Source of the DNA: SM1-46 sp002451215
GTDB taxonomy: Bacteria > Pseudomonadota > Gammaproteobacteria > Acidiferrobacterales > Sulfurifustaceae
Assembly (NCBI GenBank): GCA_002451215.1
Contig: DKBM01000067.1
Coordinates: forward strand, 1-17,312
Length of the DNA stretch: 17,312 nt
Direction: 5' to 3'
The notes beneath the pieces were generated by a model. It worked only from the letters and a program-made list of their open reading frames with translations. It made no database searches and was not told where the DNA came from. Shown piece by piece: positions 1 through 7,370 of this stretch (the first letter of the stretch is position 1; the number at the start of each line of letters is the position of its first letter). A program made the translations under genes and the position numbers.

Positions 1-363
1 GGGCATCACCGGTACCCCCCACCACCGATCACCGTATGGTACCGGCACCAGATAGGGCCGCTCGACAATGATCGTCTGGCCCGCTGTCGCCCGTCGATTA
101 GCCTCTTCCCTGGCGGCTTCCCTGCGCTCCCTGTCGCGGCGCTCGTTGAAAGAAGCAATCGCTTCCGCCTGCTCCTGTGCCTGCCGGACCTGCTCTTCGT
201 TTGGCGGCGCGTCCGGAACGAGTGGCTCGGCGCTTACCGCGTCGGGCAGCGGCTGAGCGGCATAGGTCACCCTGCCGTCGCGATCCACCGACTTGTAAAT
301 CGTCCCGGCCGCGACCGGCCCCACTGCCAGCGCACCTGCCACGAAGAGCATCACAAAACGCAT
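1..363 (-). CDS. DUF4124 domain-containing envelope protein, 3' end beyond window
   Basis: An open frame starts at the ATG at 361-363 and reaches the left edge after 121 codons with no stop, so the C-terminus is missing. Residues 1-20 are a hydrophobic signal peptide ending in VAAG. It is followed by a DUF4124-type segment (TIYKSVDRDGRVTYAAQPLP, about residues 21-40), the short beta-rich motif usually found just after the signal peptide in this family. Residues 55-90 are rich in Q, E, R and A and probably form a helix or coiled coil. The visible end is rich in Pro, Tyr and Trp (PYLVPVPYGDRWWG). The family is common in proteobacterial envelopes and has no established biochemical role. The gene starts 71 bp after the trpE stop but has a promoter of its own, so it need not belong to the trp transcript. 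Confidence 0.8.
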   Translation of the reverse strand, partial: MRFVMLFVAGALAVGPVAAGTIYKSVDRDGRVTYAAQPLPDAVSAEPLVPDAPPNEEQVRQAQEQAEAIASFNERRDRERREAAREEANRRATAGQTIIVERPYLVPVPYGDRWWGVPVMP

Positions 364-396
364 CGCACTTCACCCGGATAGCGCACCTGCGATTCG

Positions 397-426
397 ATTA
401 TGCGCCCGCGCGATCGCGCCTGTCGA
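397..426 (-). promoter_or_regulatory. Sigma-70-like promoter for the DUF4124 gene
   Basis: On the minus strand a -35 box TCGACA (421-426, 5 of 6 matches) is separated by 18 bp from a -10 box CATAAT (397-402, 5 of 6 matches). A start of transcription near 390 would give a leader of about 27 nt before the ATG at 363. The GCGCGATCGCGC palindrome lies within the spacer. This is a consensus match only. Confidence 0.5.
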
Positions 427-434
427 ACCTGCCC

Positions 435-1720
435 CTATCGGGCGCGAGCCTGATGCGTGACCATCCCGGCCGTGGCCATCGCCACGGCGCGGAAGATCGC
501 ACGCGCCTTGTTCATGGTCTCGTTCCACTCGTTGCGCGGCACCGAGTCGGCCACGATTCCGGCGCCGGCCTGGATATACAGCGTACCGTCCTTGATGACG
601 GCGGTACGAATGGCGATGGCCGTGTCCATGTTGCCAGCCCAGGAGAGATAGCCAACCGCCCCGGCGTACACGCCGCGGCGAGTGGGTTCCAGCTCCTCGA
701 TGATCTCCATCGCGCGCACCTTTGGCGCGCCGCTCACGGTGCCGGCGGGAAAGGTCGCGCGCAGCACGTCGATCGCGTCCATGTCCGGGCGCAGCGCGCC
801 CGTGACGTTCGAGACGATGTGCATGACGTGCGAGTAGCGCTCGATCACCATCTGGTCGGTCACGCGCACGCTGCCAACCGTGGATACGCGCCCGATGTCA
901 TTGCGGCCAAGATCGACCAGCATGATGTGCTCGGCGCGCTCCTTGGGGTCGGCCAGCAGCTCCTCCTCGAGACGCTTGTCGTCGACTTCGTCGCGACCGC
1001 GCGGGCGCGTCCCGGCTATCGGCCGAACGGTGACCTGCCCGTCCTCCACACGCACCAGGATCTCGGGCGAGGAACCAACCACGTGAAAATCCTTCAGGTC
1101 GACAAAGAACATATAGGGTGACGGATTCAGCGTACGGAGCGCGCGGTACAGATCGAGCGGCGCCGCCGCGTACGGAATCGCAAGGCGCTGCGAAAGCACC
1201 ACCTGCATGATATCCCCGGCACGGATGTATTCGAGCGAGCGCTCGACTGCCTGCTCGAACTGCGACTGCGAGAACGCCGAAACGAAATCCGCTTCACCGA
1301 CCGGTGGTGTGGACGGTACTGGCTCGCCATGCGGGAGCGCGTCGCCTAGATGCGCCACCAGCTCGTCGAGACGGCGAGTGGCTTTGCCGAAAGCGCCGTC
1401 GATCTCGGGGTTGGCGTGGATGACGACATAGAGCCTGCCCTTCAGGTTGTCGAAAACCACCACTTCGTCCGACACCATCAGGAGAATGTCNNGTCGCCGC
1501 GAATCCGCAATACCGTGCGCGCCGGCAGGCCGATGATCGAGTAGCGGCCCCATTTCTCGCCGCCCTGCACCGATTCGAACAGGTACGAGTATGGCCCGCG
1601 GGCGAGCTTGAGGTAGACCGAAAGCGGTGTGTCGAGGTCGGCCAGGACCTCGCGCATCAGCGGGATGCGATTGAAACCCTGGGAGGTAAACTTGTTGAAT
1701 TCAGCTTGATCGAGCGACAT
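435..1720 (-). CDS. trpE: Anthranilate synthase component I, interrupted by an assembly gap
   Basis: TrpE converts chorismate to anthranilate, the first step of tryptophan synthesis, using ammonia supplied by TrpG. The N-terminal 76 codons (1720-1493) carry the regulatory start of the family, including LARGPYSYLFESVQGGE and GRYSIIGLPART. The remaining 351 residues (1490-435) hold the chorismate-binding domain, with PSPYMFF, SSPEILVR, RPIAGTRPRG, LVDLGRNDIGR, FPAGTVSGAPK and QAGAGIVADS. The two parts are in different frames across the NN at 1491-1492. About 427 residues are present against roughly 490-505 usual for the family, so some 65-75 residues are lost, including the stretch expected to hold the conserved GYFGYD-type motif. 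The start ATG at 1718-1720 has a GGTGA five bases upstream. No trpG follows; the next gene is a DUF4124 protein. Confidence 0.95.
1491..1492. other. Assembly gap (NN) inside trpE
   Basis: Two Ns join TrpE residues ending LRIRGD to a segment beginning DILLM. These are well separated in known TrpE proteins and the frame changes across the Ns. The true gap is probably about 200 bp rather than 2 bp. Confidence 0.9.
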
Positions 1721-1742
1721 GGATCACCATGGGAGCACAAAG

Positions 1743-1817
1743 TTAATGGGCGCAGCAGCGAACGGCACGTGGCCATCGCCACGACCGGTTGCTGCGCCAT
1801 TGCCTTGTGTCTCTCAT
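1743..1817 (-). CDS. trpL: Putative trp leader peptide (three Trp codons)
   Basis: A 24-codon ORF starts at the ATG at 1815-1817 and ends at the TAA at 1743-1745, wholly within the 103-bp gap between gph and trpE. Trp codons stand at residues 7, 13 and 15. Three in 24 is far above the normal frequency and is the signature of an attenuation leader. The ORF begins six bases after the gph stop and ends 22 bases before the trpE ATG. No clear Shine-Dalgarno sequence precedes it, so translation might depend on coupling to gph. The RNA of this ORF can fold into a nested stem (listed separately). A classical GC hairpin followed by a U-run is not visible before trpE, so the regulatory mechanism is open. 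Confidence 0.55.
   Translation of the reverse strand: MRDTRQWRSNRSWRWPRAVRCCAH
1749..1798 (-). promoter_or_regulatory. Nested RNA stem in the trp leader region
   Basis: Perfect 9-bp arms (1749-1757 GGCGCAGCA and 1790-1798 TGCTGCGCC on the plus strand) enclose a perfect 6-bp hairpin (1768-1773 and 1778-1783) with a four-base loop. In the transcript the first Trp codon of the leader ORF overlaps the outer 5' arm, and the other two lie in the inner hairpin. A ribosome stalled for tryptophan would therefore disrupt the fold. No U-tract follows the stem. Confidence 0.5.
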
Positions 1818-1823
1818 GGTTGG

Positions 1824-2421
1824 TCACGCTGCGTAAAGCGTCAGGTACCGCGGCACTTCCGCGAGCGATCCGACAACAGCGTCGGGATGCGACTCTCGGA
1901 TGTCGTGACCATGATTATAGCCATAGGTCACGCAGATCACAGGCATGCCGGCGGCACGGGCCGCCTGCACATCATTGCTTGAGTCGCCGATCAGCACACC
2001 GTGCTCAGGCGTGATGCCGAAGTGCCGGCAGGCGTGCTGCAGCGGCAGCGGATCGGGCTTCTGCTTTGGCAAANNGCTGCAACCCTTCGATCACCCCGGG
2101 ATACGGGCGGGAGAGTTCCGACACCGCCGCAGCGTAATGCTGCTGGAAAAGCGCCAGCGCCTTGTCATAGAGCGCCGTGTCCGGCTCGGCCATCATCTCG
2201 CCAGTGAGTGCCCGCTTCACCAGACGCGGCACGCCATTGCCGATCCAGGTCATGACCTTCTCGAGCGGCCACTCGCCGCGCCCGAGATCGCGCAGCATGC
2301 GATTCGCGCAGTTGGCGAGGTCGGGCGCGGTGTGAATAAGCGTGCCGTCCAGGTCGACCATAACCATCTTCACGGCGAGCGGGAACTGCGCTGGCTTCGC
2401 GCGTTTCGCGGTCTCGGTCAT
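1824..2421 (-). CDS. gph: Phosphoglycolate phosphatase (HAD family), interrupted by an assembly gap
   Basis: Gph hydrolyses 2-phosphoglycolate to glycolate, clearing a product of DNA repair or of Rubisco oxygenation. The N-terminal 115 residues hold HAD motif I (VMVDLDGTLIHT, with D23 as nucleophile and D25) and the helical cap ending PYPGVIEGLQ. The C-terminal 82 residues (2072-1824) hold KPDPLPL (motif III lysine region) and GVLIGDSSNDVQAARAAG (motif IV aspartates). The NN at 2074-2075 separates the two parts and shifts the frame. About 197 residues are present against about 220-230 usual, and the missing block should include motif II (VTNK). The start at 2421 lies 14 bp after the rpe stop, so the two are probably cotranscribed. 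The rpe-gph-trpE order is common in proteobacteria. Confidence 0.92.
2074..2075. other. Assembly gap (NN) inside gph
   Basis: Two Ns join Gph residues ending IEGLQ to PKQKPDPLPL. The intervening conserved HAD motif II segment is absent and the frame changes. About 30 codons appear to be missing. Confidence 0.88.
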
Positions 2422-2435
2422 GGGCAGGCGCCGGC

Positions 2436-3131
2436 TCAGCTTACCTTGGCCTTGGCAAGCTCATCGCGCATCGCCTTGACCACGGTGTTGTAATGGTTCG
2501 GATCGCTGGCCTTCGCGGCCCCGAAAATCGCGGAGCCCGCCACGAAAGTATCAGCGCCGGCTTCGGCGATCTCGCGGATGTTGTCTACTTTCACGCCACC
2601 GTCGATCTCGAGGCGGATCTTGCGACCGCTGGCATCGATCAGCTTGCGCGCCTCGCGCAGCTTGTCGAGCGCCGACTTGATGAAACTCTGTCCGCCGAAC
2701 CCCGGGTTCACCGACATGAGCAGAATCATGTCGACCTTGTCCATCACATACTTGAGGTAGTCGAGCGACGTGCCCGGATTGAACACCAGCCCGGCCTTGC
2801 AGCCCTCGCTCTTGATGAGCTGCAGGGTGCGGTCGATGTGCTCGGAAGCCTCGGGATGGAACGTAATATAGGTAGCACCGGCCTTGGCGAAGTCCGGCAC
2901 GATGCGATCGACGGGTTTCACCATCAGATGCACGTCGATATCAGCCTTCACGCCGTGCTTGCGCAGCGCTTCGCATACCAGCGGCCCGATGGTGAGATTC
3001 GGCACATAGTGATTGTCCATGACGTCGAAGTGCACAATGTTCGCGCCCGAAGCCAGGACATTGTTGACCTCCTCGCCCAGGCGGGCGAAGTCGGCAGAAA
3101 GGATGGAGGGGGCAATCTGATAGTCGCGCAT
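2436..3131 (-). CDS. rpe: Ribulose-phosphate 3-epimerase
   Basis: Rpe interconverts D-ribulose 5-phosphate and D-xylulose 5-phosphate in the pentose phosphate and Calvin cycles. The 231-residue protein is full length and intact. It is a TIM barrel starting IAPSILSADFARLGEE, with metal and catalytic residues visible as H34 and D36 (HFDVMD), H68 (DVHLMV) and D177 (EIDGGV). The phosphate-binding turns are VNPGFGGQSF (141-150) and the C-terminal VAGSAIFGA. The ATG at 3129-3131 has AAAGG about seven bases upstream. It heads a tight unit with gph. A weak promoter lies just upstream in the gap after the kinase gene. Confidence 0.97.
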   Translation of the reverse strand: MRDYQIAPSILSADFARLGEEVNNVLASGANIVHFDVMDNHYVPNLTIGPLVCEALRKHGVKADIDVHLMVKPVDRIVPDFAKAGATYITFHPEASEHIDRTLQLIKSEGCKAGLVFNPGTSLDYLKYVMDKVDMILLMSVNPGFGGQSFIKSALDKLREARKLIDASGRKIRLEIDGGVKVDNIREIAEAGADTFVAGSAIFGAAKASDPNHYNTVVKAMRDELAKAKVS

Positions 3132-3164
3132 GGCTGGCCTTTGTCCGGTTGCGGAAAAACGCGC

Positions 3165-3193
3165 ACTTTACCCGAAGGTGACCGGCATTTCAG
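3165..3193 (-). promoter_or_regulatory. Possible weak promoter upstream of rpe
   Basis: On the minus strand CTGAAA (3188-3193, 4 of 6) lies 17 bp from TAAAGT (3165-3170, 4 of 6). The predicted leader is about 27 nt. The match is modest and rpe may instead be read through from the kinase gene 113 bp upstream. Confidence 0.28.
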
Positions 3194-3244
3194 CCCACGG
3201 TGATTCCCGCGCCGACAAGGGGGCTTTCGGTCGGCTTTCGCAGG

Positions 3245-3949
3245 TCAGCGCTTGTCGACGCGGCGCGTAAGCAGGAGACGCGTGACGTTGCGGATACTCT
3301 TCCCAAGCATGCGCGCGAAGCGCTCGAGGGGGGTATTGCGGTCACGGGCGAGCGCCGCGAGTTCCTCAGGCGTGAGCGCGTCGGGCGCATGCGTGCGCTT
3401 CAGGCGCGCCACCGCCACCCGGTCGGCCTCGCACAGTCGTGCATACGCCCAGCGCAGCGGCAGGTTCCACCAGGAGGGGCGTCCCATGTGCGCGACGAAA
3501 TCGACAAATGCGGGATCGCCGGACGGCGTCACCAGGATGTTCCCCTCGCTGCGCAGGTCGCAGTGCGCGACACCGCGCGCGTGCATTTCATCCACCAGAC
3601 GGTAAAAGCGCTCAAAGAATTCCGGCGGAATCGTGCCACGCGGGCACTGCTTGGCGCTCTGACCTTCTATATGTCCGACGAGGATCGCGTCGCCATTGAA
3701 TCTGTGCAGAAGCGGGGGCACACCGCGCTGTCCGGCCAGCCGCTCCAATGCCAGCGCTTCGCGCCACACCAGCAATGGTCCGACCAGGCGGCGGAAGCCG
3801 GGATCGGCATGGCTGTAATCCTTGAGCACCGCGCGCGCACCGCCAGCCTCGACCAGCACCACTTCCGGACGCGAGCCACCGCCCTTGCGGAACGTGTGCA
3901 CCGCGTGCGCGTGCAGCGTTTCGAGCGGCATGTCTTGTAGTGACGGCAT
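3245..3949 (-). CDS. RIO/InaA-like protein kinase-fold protein
   Basis: A 234-residue protein with kinase-fold motifs in order: a beta-strand lysine in ARAVLKDY (K43), a possible helix C glutamate in LLVWREALALERL (E64), a catalytic loop HCDLRSEGNILV (D131, N137) and a DFG-like FVDFVAH (D150). It resembles the small RIO/lipopolysaccharide-kinase (InaA or Kdo-kinase-like) proteins of proteobacteria. The substrate cannot be told from sequence. The catalytic loop has five residues between Asp and Asn, where HRDLKPEN-type loops have four. The frame stays open up to 4147, but the upstream part looks non-coding and a promoter-like element at 3979-4007 lies inside it. The ATG at 3947-3949 was therefore chosen, with the ATG at 3931 also possible. 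It is a standalone gene ahead of rpe. Confidence 0.75.
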   Translation of the reverse strand: MPSLQDMPLETLHAHAVHTFRKGGGSRPEVVLVEAGGARAVLKDYSHADPGFRRLVGPLLVWREALALERLAGQRGVPPLLHRFNGDAILVGHIEGQSAKQCPRGTIPPEFFERFYRLVDEMHARGVAHCDLRSEGNILVTPSGDPAFVDFVAHMGRPSWWNLPLRWAYARLCEADRVAVARLKRTHAPDALTPEELAALARDRNTPLERFARMLGKSIRNVTRLLLTRRVDKR

Positions 3950-3978
3950 GGGAAGGGATGTCTGCGCGGAGCGCACGA

Positions 3979-4007
3979 ATAATAGGTGCCCAACCCCGGC
4001 AAAGCAA
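3979..4007 (-). promoter_or_regulatory. Candidate promoter for the kinase gene
   Basis: On the minus strand TTGCTT (4002-4007, 3 of 6) is followed after 17 bp by TATTAT (3979-3984, 5 of 6). The predicted transcript starts near 3972, about 23 nt before the chosen ATG at 3949. This supports that start over the longer one at 4147. Confidence 0.42.
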
Positions 4008-4177
4008 AACACCCCCCACGCGGGCTCGCGCGGCTTAGGTCCCCGGTGCAGCAACCGCAACGGGCAAGCGCACGCCCGAAGCAACGGCGTTGCGGGCCAA
4101 GACAAGCTCCGAACTTCCAGCTTGAGAGGCTGCCACGCCGACCGCAAGCGCCGGGATGACGGTGCCTCTCAGGGAAG

Positions 4178-6622
4178 TCACGGACGATCCGGAGTCTGGG
4201 CCGCGAGCGCCTCGTCGCTCACTAGCCGGCGAGTCATCGCCACCAGCGGCGCAAGGCCGGCACGCACCCAGGCCCGCAGCGTCTCGTGCGAGCGTAGCCA
4301 CTCGGCAAGGGGCGGGCTGGCACGGTAGTAAAGGTCGACAAACCAGCGTCCGGGCGCGTTGGTCAACAGGTACTCGTCACGAAAAGCGCGCAGATAGCGG
4401 ACCTCTGCGGCCATTGGCGTGCCGAACGCCGCAGTGGCGATGAAGCAGCCTCCTCCGCCGCCGGATGGCGGAGAGTCATTGTCGGCAATCGTCACCGTGG
4501 CGCTGGCGGGGCTACCGACCGTGTACGCCGCGTTCGCGCCAAGCGTCAGCGTCGCGGTCTCGTTGCCTTCGTACACGCTGTCGTCAATCGGCGTGATCGT
4601 TACGGTCGTGCTGCTCGCTCCGGCCCCAATCATTGCGGAGCCAGTGACGGCAACATAGTCGGTTCCGTTCGTGGCGCCGCCGCTCATCGTGTAGCTCACC
4701 GCCAGCGGGTTGTTCGTGGGCCCGCCAGTGCGGCTGATGGTGAGCGTTCCGCCATCGGGCCCCGCCTCGCTCGCTGATGCATCGGTGGCAGTCACCGTCA
4801 CGGTCGGCACAAGACCGGTCCCGGAGAGCGGCACCGACACCGGCGCATTGCTGGCGGTACCCGCCATAACCAGGTTCGCCGTACGCGCGCCACCCGCACT
4901 TGGGCTGAAATTCACCGTCACGGTGCAGCTCGCCCCTTGGCTCAGTACCGTGCCATTCCCGCAGGTCCCGCCGGTCACCGCAAAATCGCCCGGATGTGCA
5001 CCACTGATGTTGATCGCATTGCTGCCCGCGAGGCTCGCCGATGTGTCATCAGTGTTGGTGATGGTTACGCTCTGAGCCGCGGCGCTTTGACCAACGTAGG
5101 TGCCCGCAAAATTCATGCTCGACGGGCTCGACGAAAAGAAACCGTTGGCAGCAGCTGCTACCGCCGCCGCGGCATCGATGATCCCCGCGCCGCAGGTTGA
5201 GGCCGTGCAGGGAGTCGTCCCGCCGACCGGAAAAGCACGCGCGGTGCTCTGAAGTGTGGCCAGTATCTGGGCCGGCGTGAGCGACGGGTTGGCCGCGCGC
5301 ATCAACGCCACGATGCCGGTCACGTGTGGCGCCGCCATGCTGGTACCCTGATAGAATCGGTACGTGTCACCACCCGGCGAGGCGACCGGTGTCGTCGTTC
5401 CGGTGTTCAGCGTCGACAGAACACCGTTCGGATCGTCGGCAAGCGCTTGCTCACCGCCCGGCGCCGCGATCGCAACGGCGGCGCCATAATTACTGTAATA
5501 AGCGCGATCTCCGGATCGATTGACCGCGGCGACGGCGACAACATTGCTGCAACTCGCCGGCGAATACGGCGTGGTATTGAGATTGGCACCGCTGTTACCC
5601 GCAGCCACCACGATCACGGCACCCGCGTTGTAGGCATCTGTGATGGCGGACTGCAATGACGTACCGCACGCTCCCAAGCCACCCAAGCTCATGTTTACCA
5701 CCTTGGCCGGATTTGCGTTGACCGGCACCCCAGTGACCGCAAGCGCTGCCGCCCAGCGAATTCCGTCAATCGCGTCCGACAGGTATCCACCGCACTTGCC
5801 GAGCACACGCACGGGAAGAATCCTGGCGGCCCAATCGATGCCGGTTATGCCAACGCTATTATTGCTGAGCGCACCAATGGTTCCGGCCACATGCGTGCCA
5901 TGCCAAGTACTGTCTGCAACCTGCACGCAGGGAGTCGCAGGATTGTCCACATCGGCCTGGGTCGCCCAATCCCCCGGATCGCTTGGGTCACTGTCGCGTC
6001 CGCCCCCGTCGTTGGCCACGAAGGTGTCCGAAATAAAGTCATAACCGGGCACAACGCGCCCGGTCGTATCCAGAATGTTGCTGTCGATATCGGCGTGACG
6101 AACGAGACCGGTGTCGATCACCGCGACCACCACGCTTGAGGAACCCGTTGTAATGTCCCAGGCACCCGGCAGATTCGCGGCGCCGAGATCAGTGCTCGGC
6201 GCCATGAGGTGCCACTGCTCGCTGTACCGCGTATCGTTCGGGAGCAGTTGCGGCAGCAGGATGCGGTCCGGCTCGACATTTTCGATCGAGGGATCGGCGC
6301 GCAAGCGCGCGGCAATCGTCTCGACGTCTGCAAGGCGCATGCGTCGCGGCAACTTGAATACCTGCGCACCACCGGACATGGGGCGGTGATGGGCCAACGT
6401 CACGCCCGCCCGGCTACTCAACGCCTGCACCTGTTGGGCGCCCAGCGTTGCCATGACCCCCAATGCGGGATCCCGGAACTTCACGATCAACTGATCGGTG
6501 GGCGGCGCCTCGAGCGGCGTCGGACCGATCGCAAGCGCGGATGCCGCCCAGGCGCAGGCAAGCGTTAAGACTACGGTGGCGGCAAGACGATGTGCCGCGC
6601 GGTACCACTCTGGCGATCTCAT
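4178..6622 (-). CDS. Secreted subtilisin-family (S8) serine protease with Calx-beta domain and CFI box
   Basis: The 814-residue preproprotein begins with a signal peptide (about 1-31). An inhibitor I9-like prodomain follows at about 43-122 (DQLIVKFRDP, RPMSGGAQVFKLP, IENVEPDRILLPQ). The S8 catalytic domain spans about 145-490 with D170 (AVIDTG), H241 (HGTHVAGTIG), oxyanion N343 (AAGNSG) and S428 (GTSMAAPH). An Ig-like 'choice-of-anchor' type domain lies at about 500-603 and a Calx-beta domain at about 607-715 (SEAGPDGGTLTISRTG, DDSVYEGNETATLTL). After a Gly-rich linker comes CFIATAAFGT (726-735) with the C-terminal block VRYLRAFRDEYLLTN typical of CFI-box proteins. Eight further Cys are visible, mostly in the catalytic and Ig-like domains, consistent with an extracytoplasmic location. 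It lies 65 bp downstream of a lipoprotein homologous to its own prodomain. Natural substrates are unknown. Confidence 0.93.
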   Translation of the reverse strand: MRSPEWYRAAHRLAATVVLTLACAWAASALAIGPTPLEAPPTDQLIVKFRDPALGVMATLGAQQVQALSSRAGVTLAHHRPMSGGAQVFKLPRRMRLADVETIAARLRADPSIENVEPDRILLPQLLPNDTRYSEQWHLMAPSTDLGAANLPGAWDITTGSSSVVVAVIDTGLVRHADIDSNILDTTGRVVPGYDFISDTFVANDGGGRDSDPSDPGDWATQADVDNPATPCVQVADSTWHGTHVAGTIGALSNNSVGITGIDWAARILPVRVLGKCGGYLSDAIDGIRWAAALAVTGVPVNANPAKVVNMSLGGLGACGTSLQSAITDAYNAGAVIVVAAGNSGANLNTTPYSPASCSNVVAVAAVNRSGDRAYYSNYGAAVAIAAPGGEQALADDPNGVLSTLNTGTTTPVASPGGDTYRFYQGTSMAAPHVTGIVALMRAANPSLTPAQILATLQSTARAFPVGGTTPCTASTCGAGIIDAAAAVAAAANGFFSSSPSSMNFAGTYVGQSAAAQSVTITNTDDTSASLAGSNAINISGAHPGDFAVTGGTCGNGTVLSQGASCTVTVNFSPSAGGARTANLVMAGTASNAPVSVPLSGTGLVPTVTVTATDASASEAGPDGGTLTISRTGGPTNNPLAVSYTMSGGATNGTDYVAVTGSAMIGAGASSTTVTITPIDDSVYEGNETATLTLGANAAYTVGSPASATVTIADNDSPPSGGGGGCFIATAAFGTPMAAEVRYLRAFRDEYLLTNAPGRWFVDLYYRASPPLAEWLRSHETLRAWVRAGLAPLVAMTRRLVSDEALAAQTPDRP

Positions 6623-6687
6623 GTACTGCCTCCCGCTGTTTTGCGTGGCTCCGTGCCGGACGCTCGAGATTGCTCCATTGATGCTGC

Positions 6688-7134
6688 CTACTTGCTGGAC
6701 TCAGGGGAAGTCATCGGGCGCAACAGCCGGTCGGGCTCCACGTACTCGACATCGGAACGCGTGCCGAGCCGCCGAATCACTTCCGCAAGCTGCTGCGGAT
6801 CGGTGATGCCGGCGGCACGCAGCACGAACGCGCCACCTGACATGGGGCGCACGAACGTCAGCGGCGTACTTGCAGCAACCGACAGCGCCGCCAGGACTTG
6901 CGGATCGGAGGGATCCGTGGCAGCGCTGCGAAATTTGATAATGATCTGGCCGGTATCCTTGACCATGCGGGGCGCGCGCTCGGGGGCTGGTTTGGTGGTT
7001 ACCGTGTCTCCGCCGGGGGCACACCCGATCGCAGCAAGGCCGATGAGAAATGGCAGTACCCAATTTCGGTAACGCACTCGCACAGGGAATGCGGATGCTG
7101 TTCGACTGCTGCGTCTCGTGCTTGTCCCGGTCAC
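6688..7134 (-). CDS. Standalone I9-like prodomain lipoprotein (possible protease inhibitor or folding chaperone)
   Basis: A 148-residue ORF starts at a GTG (7132-7134). A hydrophobic segment ends in a lipobox-like AAIGC (C38), so it is probably lipidated at the membrane. A second GTG at 7081-7083 would place the signal peptide at the very N-terminus and may be the true start. Residues 63-140 match the prodomain of the protease encoded downstream: GQIIIKFR against DQLIVKFR, RPMSGGAFVL against RPMSGGAQVF, and VEYVEPDRLL against IENVEPDRIL. No protease domain follows; the ORF ends at 6688. I9-type domains act as intramolecular chaperones and inhibitors of subtilisins, and free-standing members inhibit subtilisins in trans. 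An inhibitory or chaperone role here is inferred from homology and position. Confidence 0.82.
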   Translation of the reverse strand: MTGTSTRRSSRTASAFPVRVRYRNWVLPFLIGLAAIGCAPGGDTVTTKPAPERAPRMVKDTGQIIIKFRSAATDPSDPQVLAALSVAASTPLTFVRPMSGGAFVLRAAGITDPQQLAEVIRRLGTRSDVEYVEPDRLLRPMTSPESSK

Positions 7135-7295
7135 TACTTGCCACTCCGGTGCGCTGTCCGCATGTTAACTCGGCGCACAGGGGCGCCGGAAACCCCCACC
7201 CGTGCGACAGAACCGAGGTCTAGCGGGTAAGCCCCATGGCGGGCGGATCTCATGACACCCGATCGTGCCGCGTCCTTTATTCATGGGGATGCCGC

Positions 7296-7324
7296 TTGTA
7301 ACGCGCCCATCGCATCCAGATAAT
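7296..7324 (+). promoter_or_regulatory. Sigma-70-like promoter for the CopD-like gene
   Basis: TTGTAA (7296-7301, 4 of 6) is followed after 17 bp by GATAAT (7319-7324, 5 of 6). The expected leader to the ATG at 7371 is about 40 nt. It lies in the 236-bp divergent region between the I9-like lipoprotein gene (minus strand) and this gene. No comparably good promoter was found for the minus-strand gene. Confidence 0.45.
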
Positions 7325-7370
7325 CGGTCCCTCGAACAGCGAATCGGCGCATCGCCCGCGAAATAGAAAT

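Noticed and set aside
177..1121. 314-residue plus-strand open frame opposite trpE
   Set aside because: Low-complexity antisense frame over the conserved chorismate-binding domain of trpE, with no family features.
3211..3235. Possible terminator between the kinase gene and rpe (GCCGAC/GTCGGC)
   Set aside because: Only six base pairs around a 13-base loop and no U-run afterwards.
3950..4147. Longer N-terminus for the kinase gene (start at 4147)
   Set aside because: The added residues look non-coding, and a promoter-like TTGCTT-17-TATTAT element sits inside this stretch.
4035..4301. 88-residue minus-strand frame overlapping the protease C-terminus and the gap after it
   Set aside because: It starts out of frame inside the protease gene, has no good ribosome site and no recognisable motif; the Ala/Val-rich tail could be chance.
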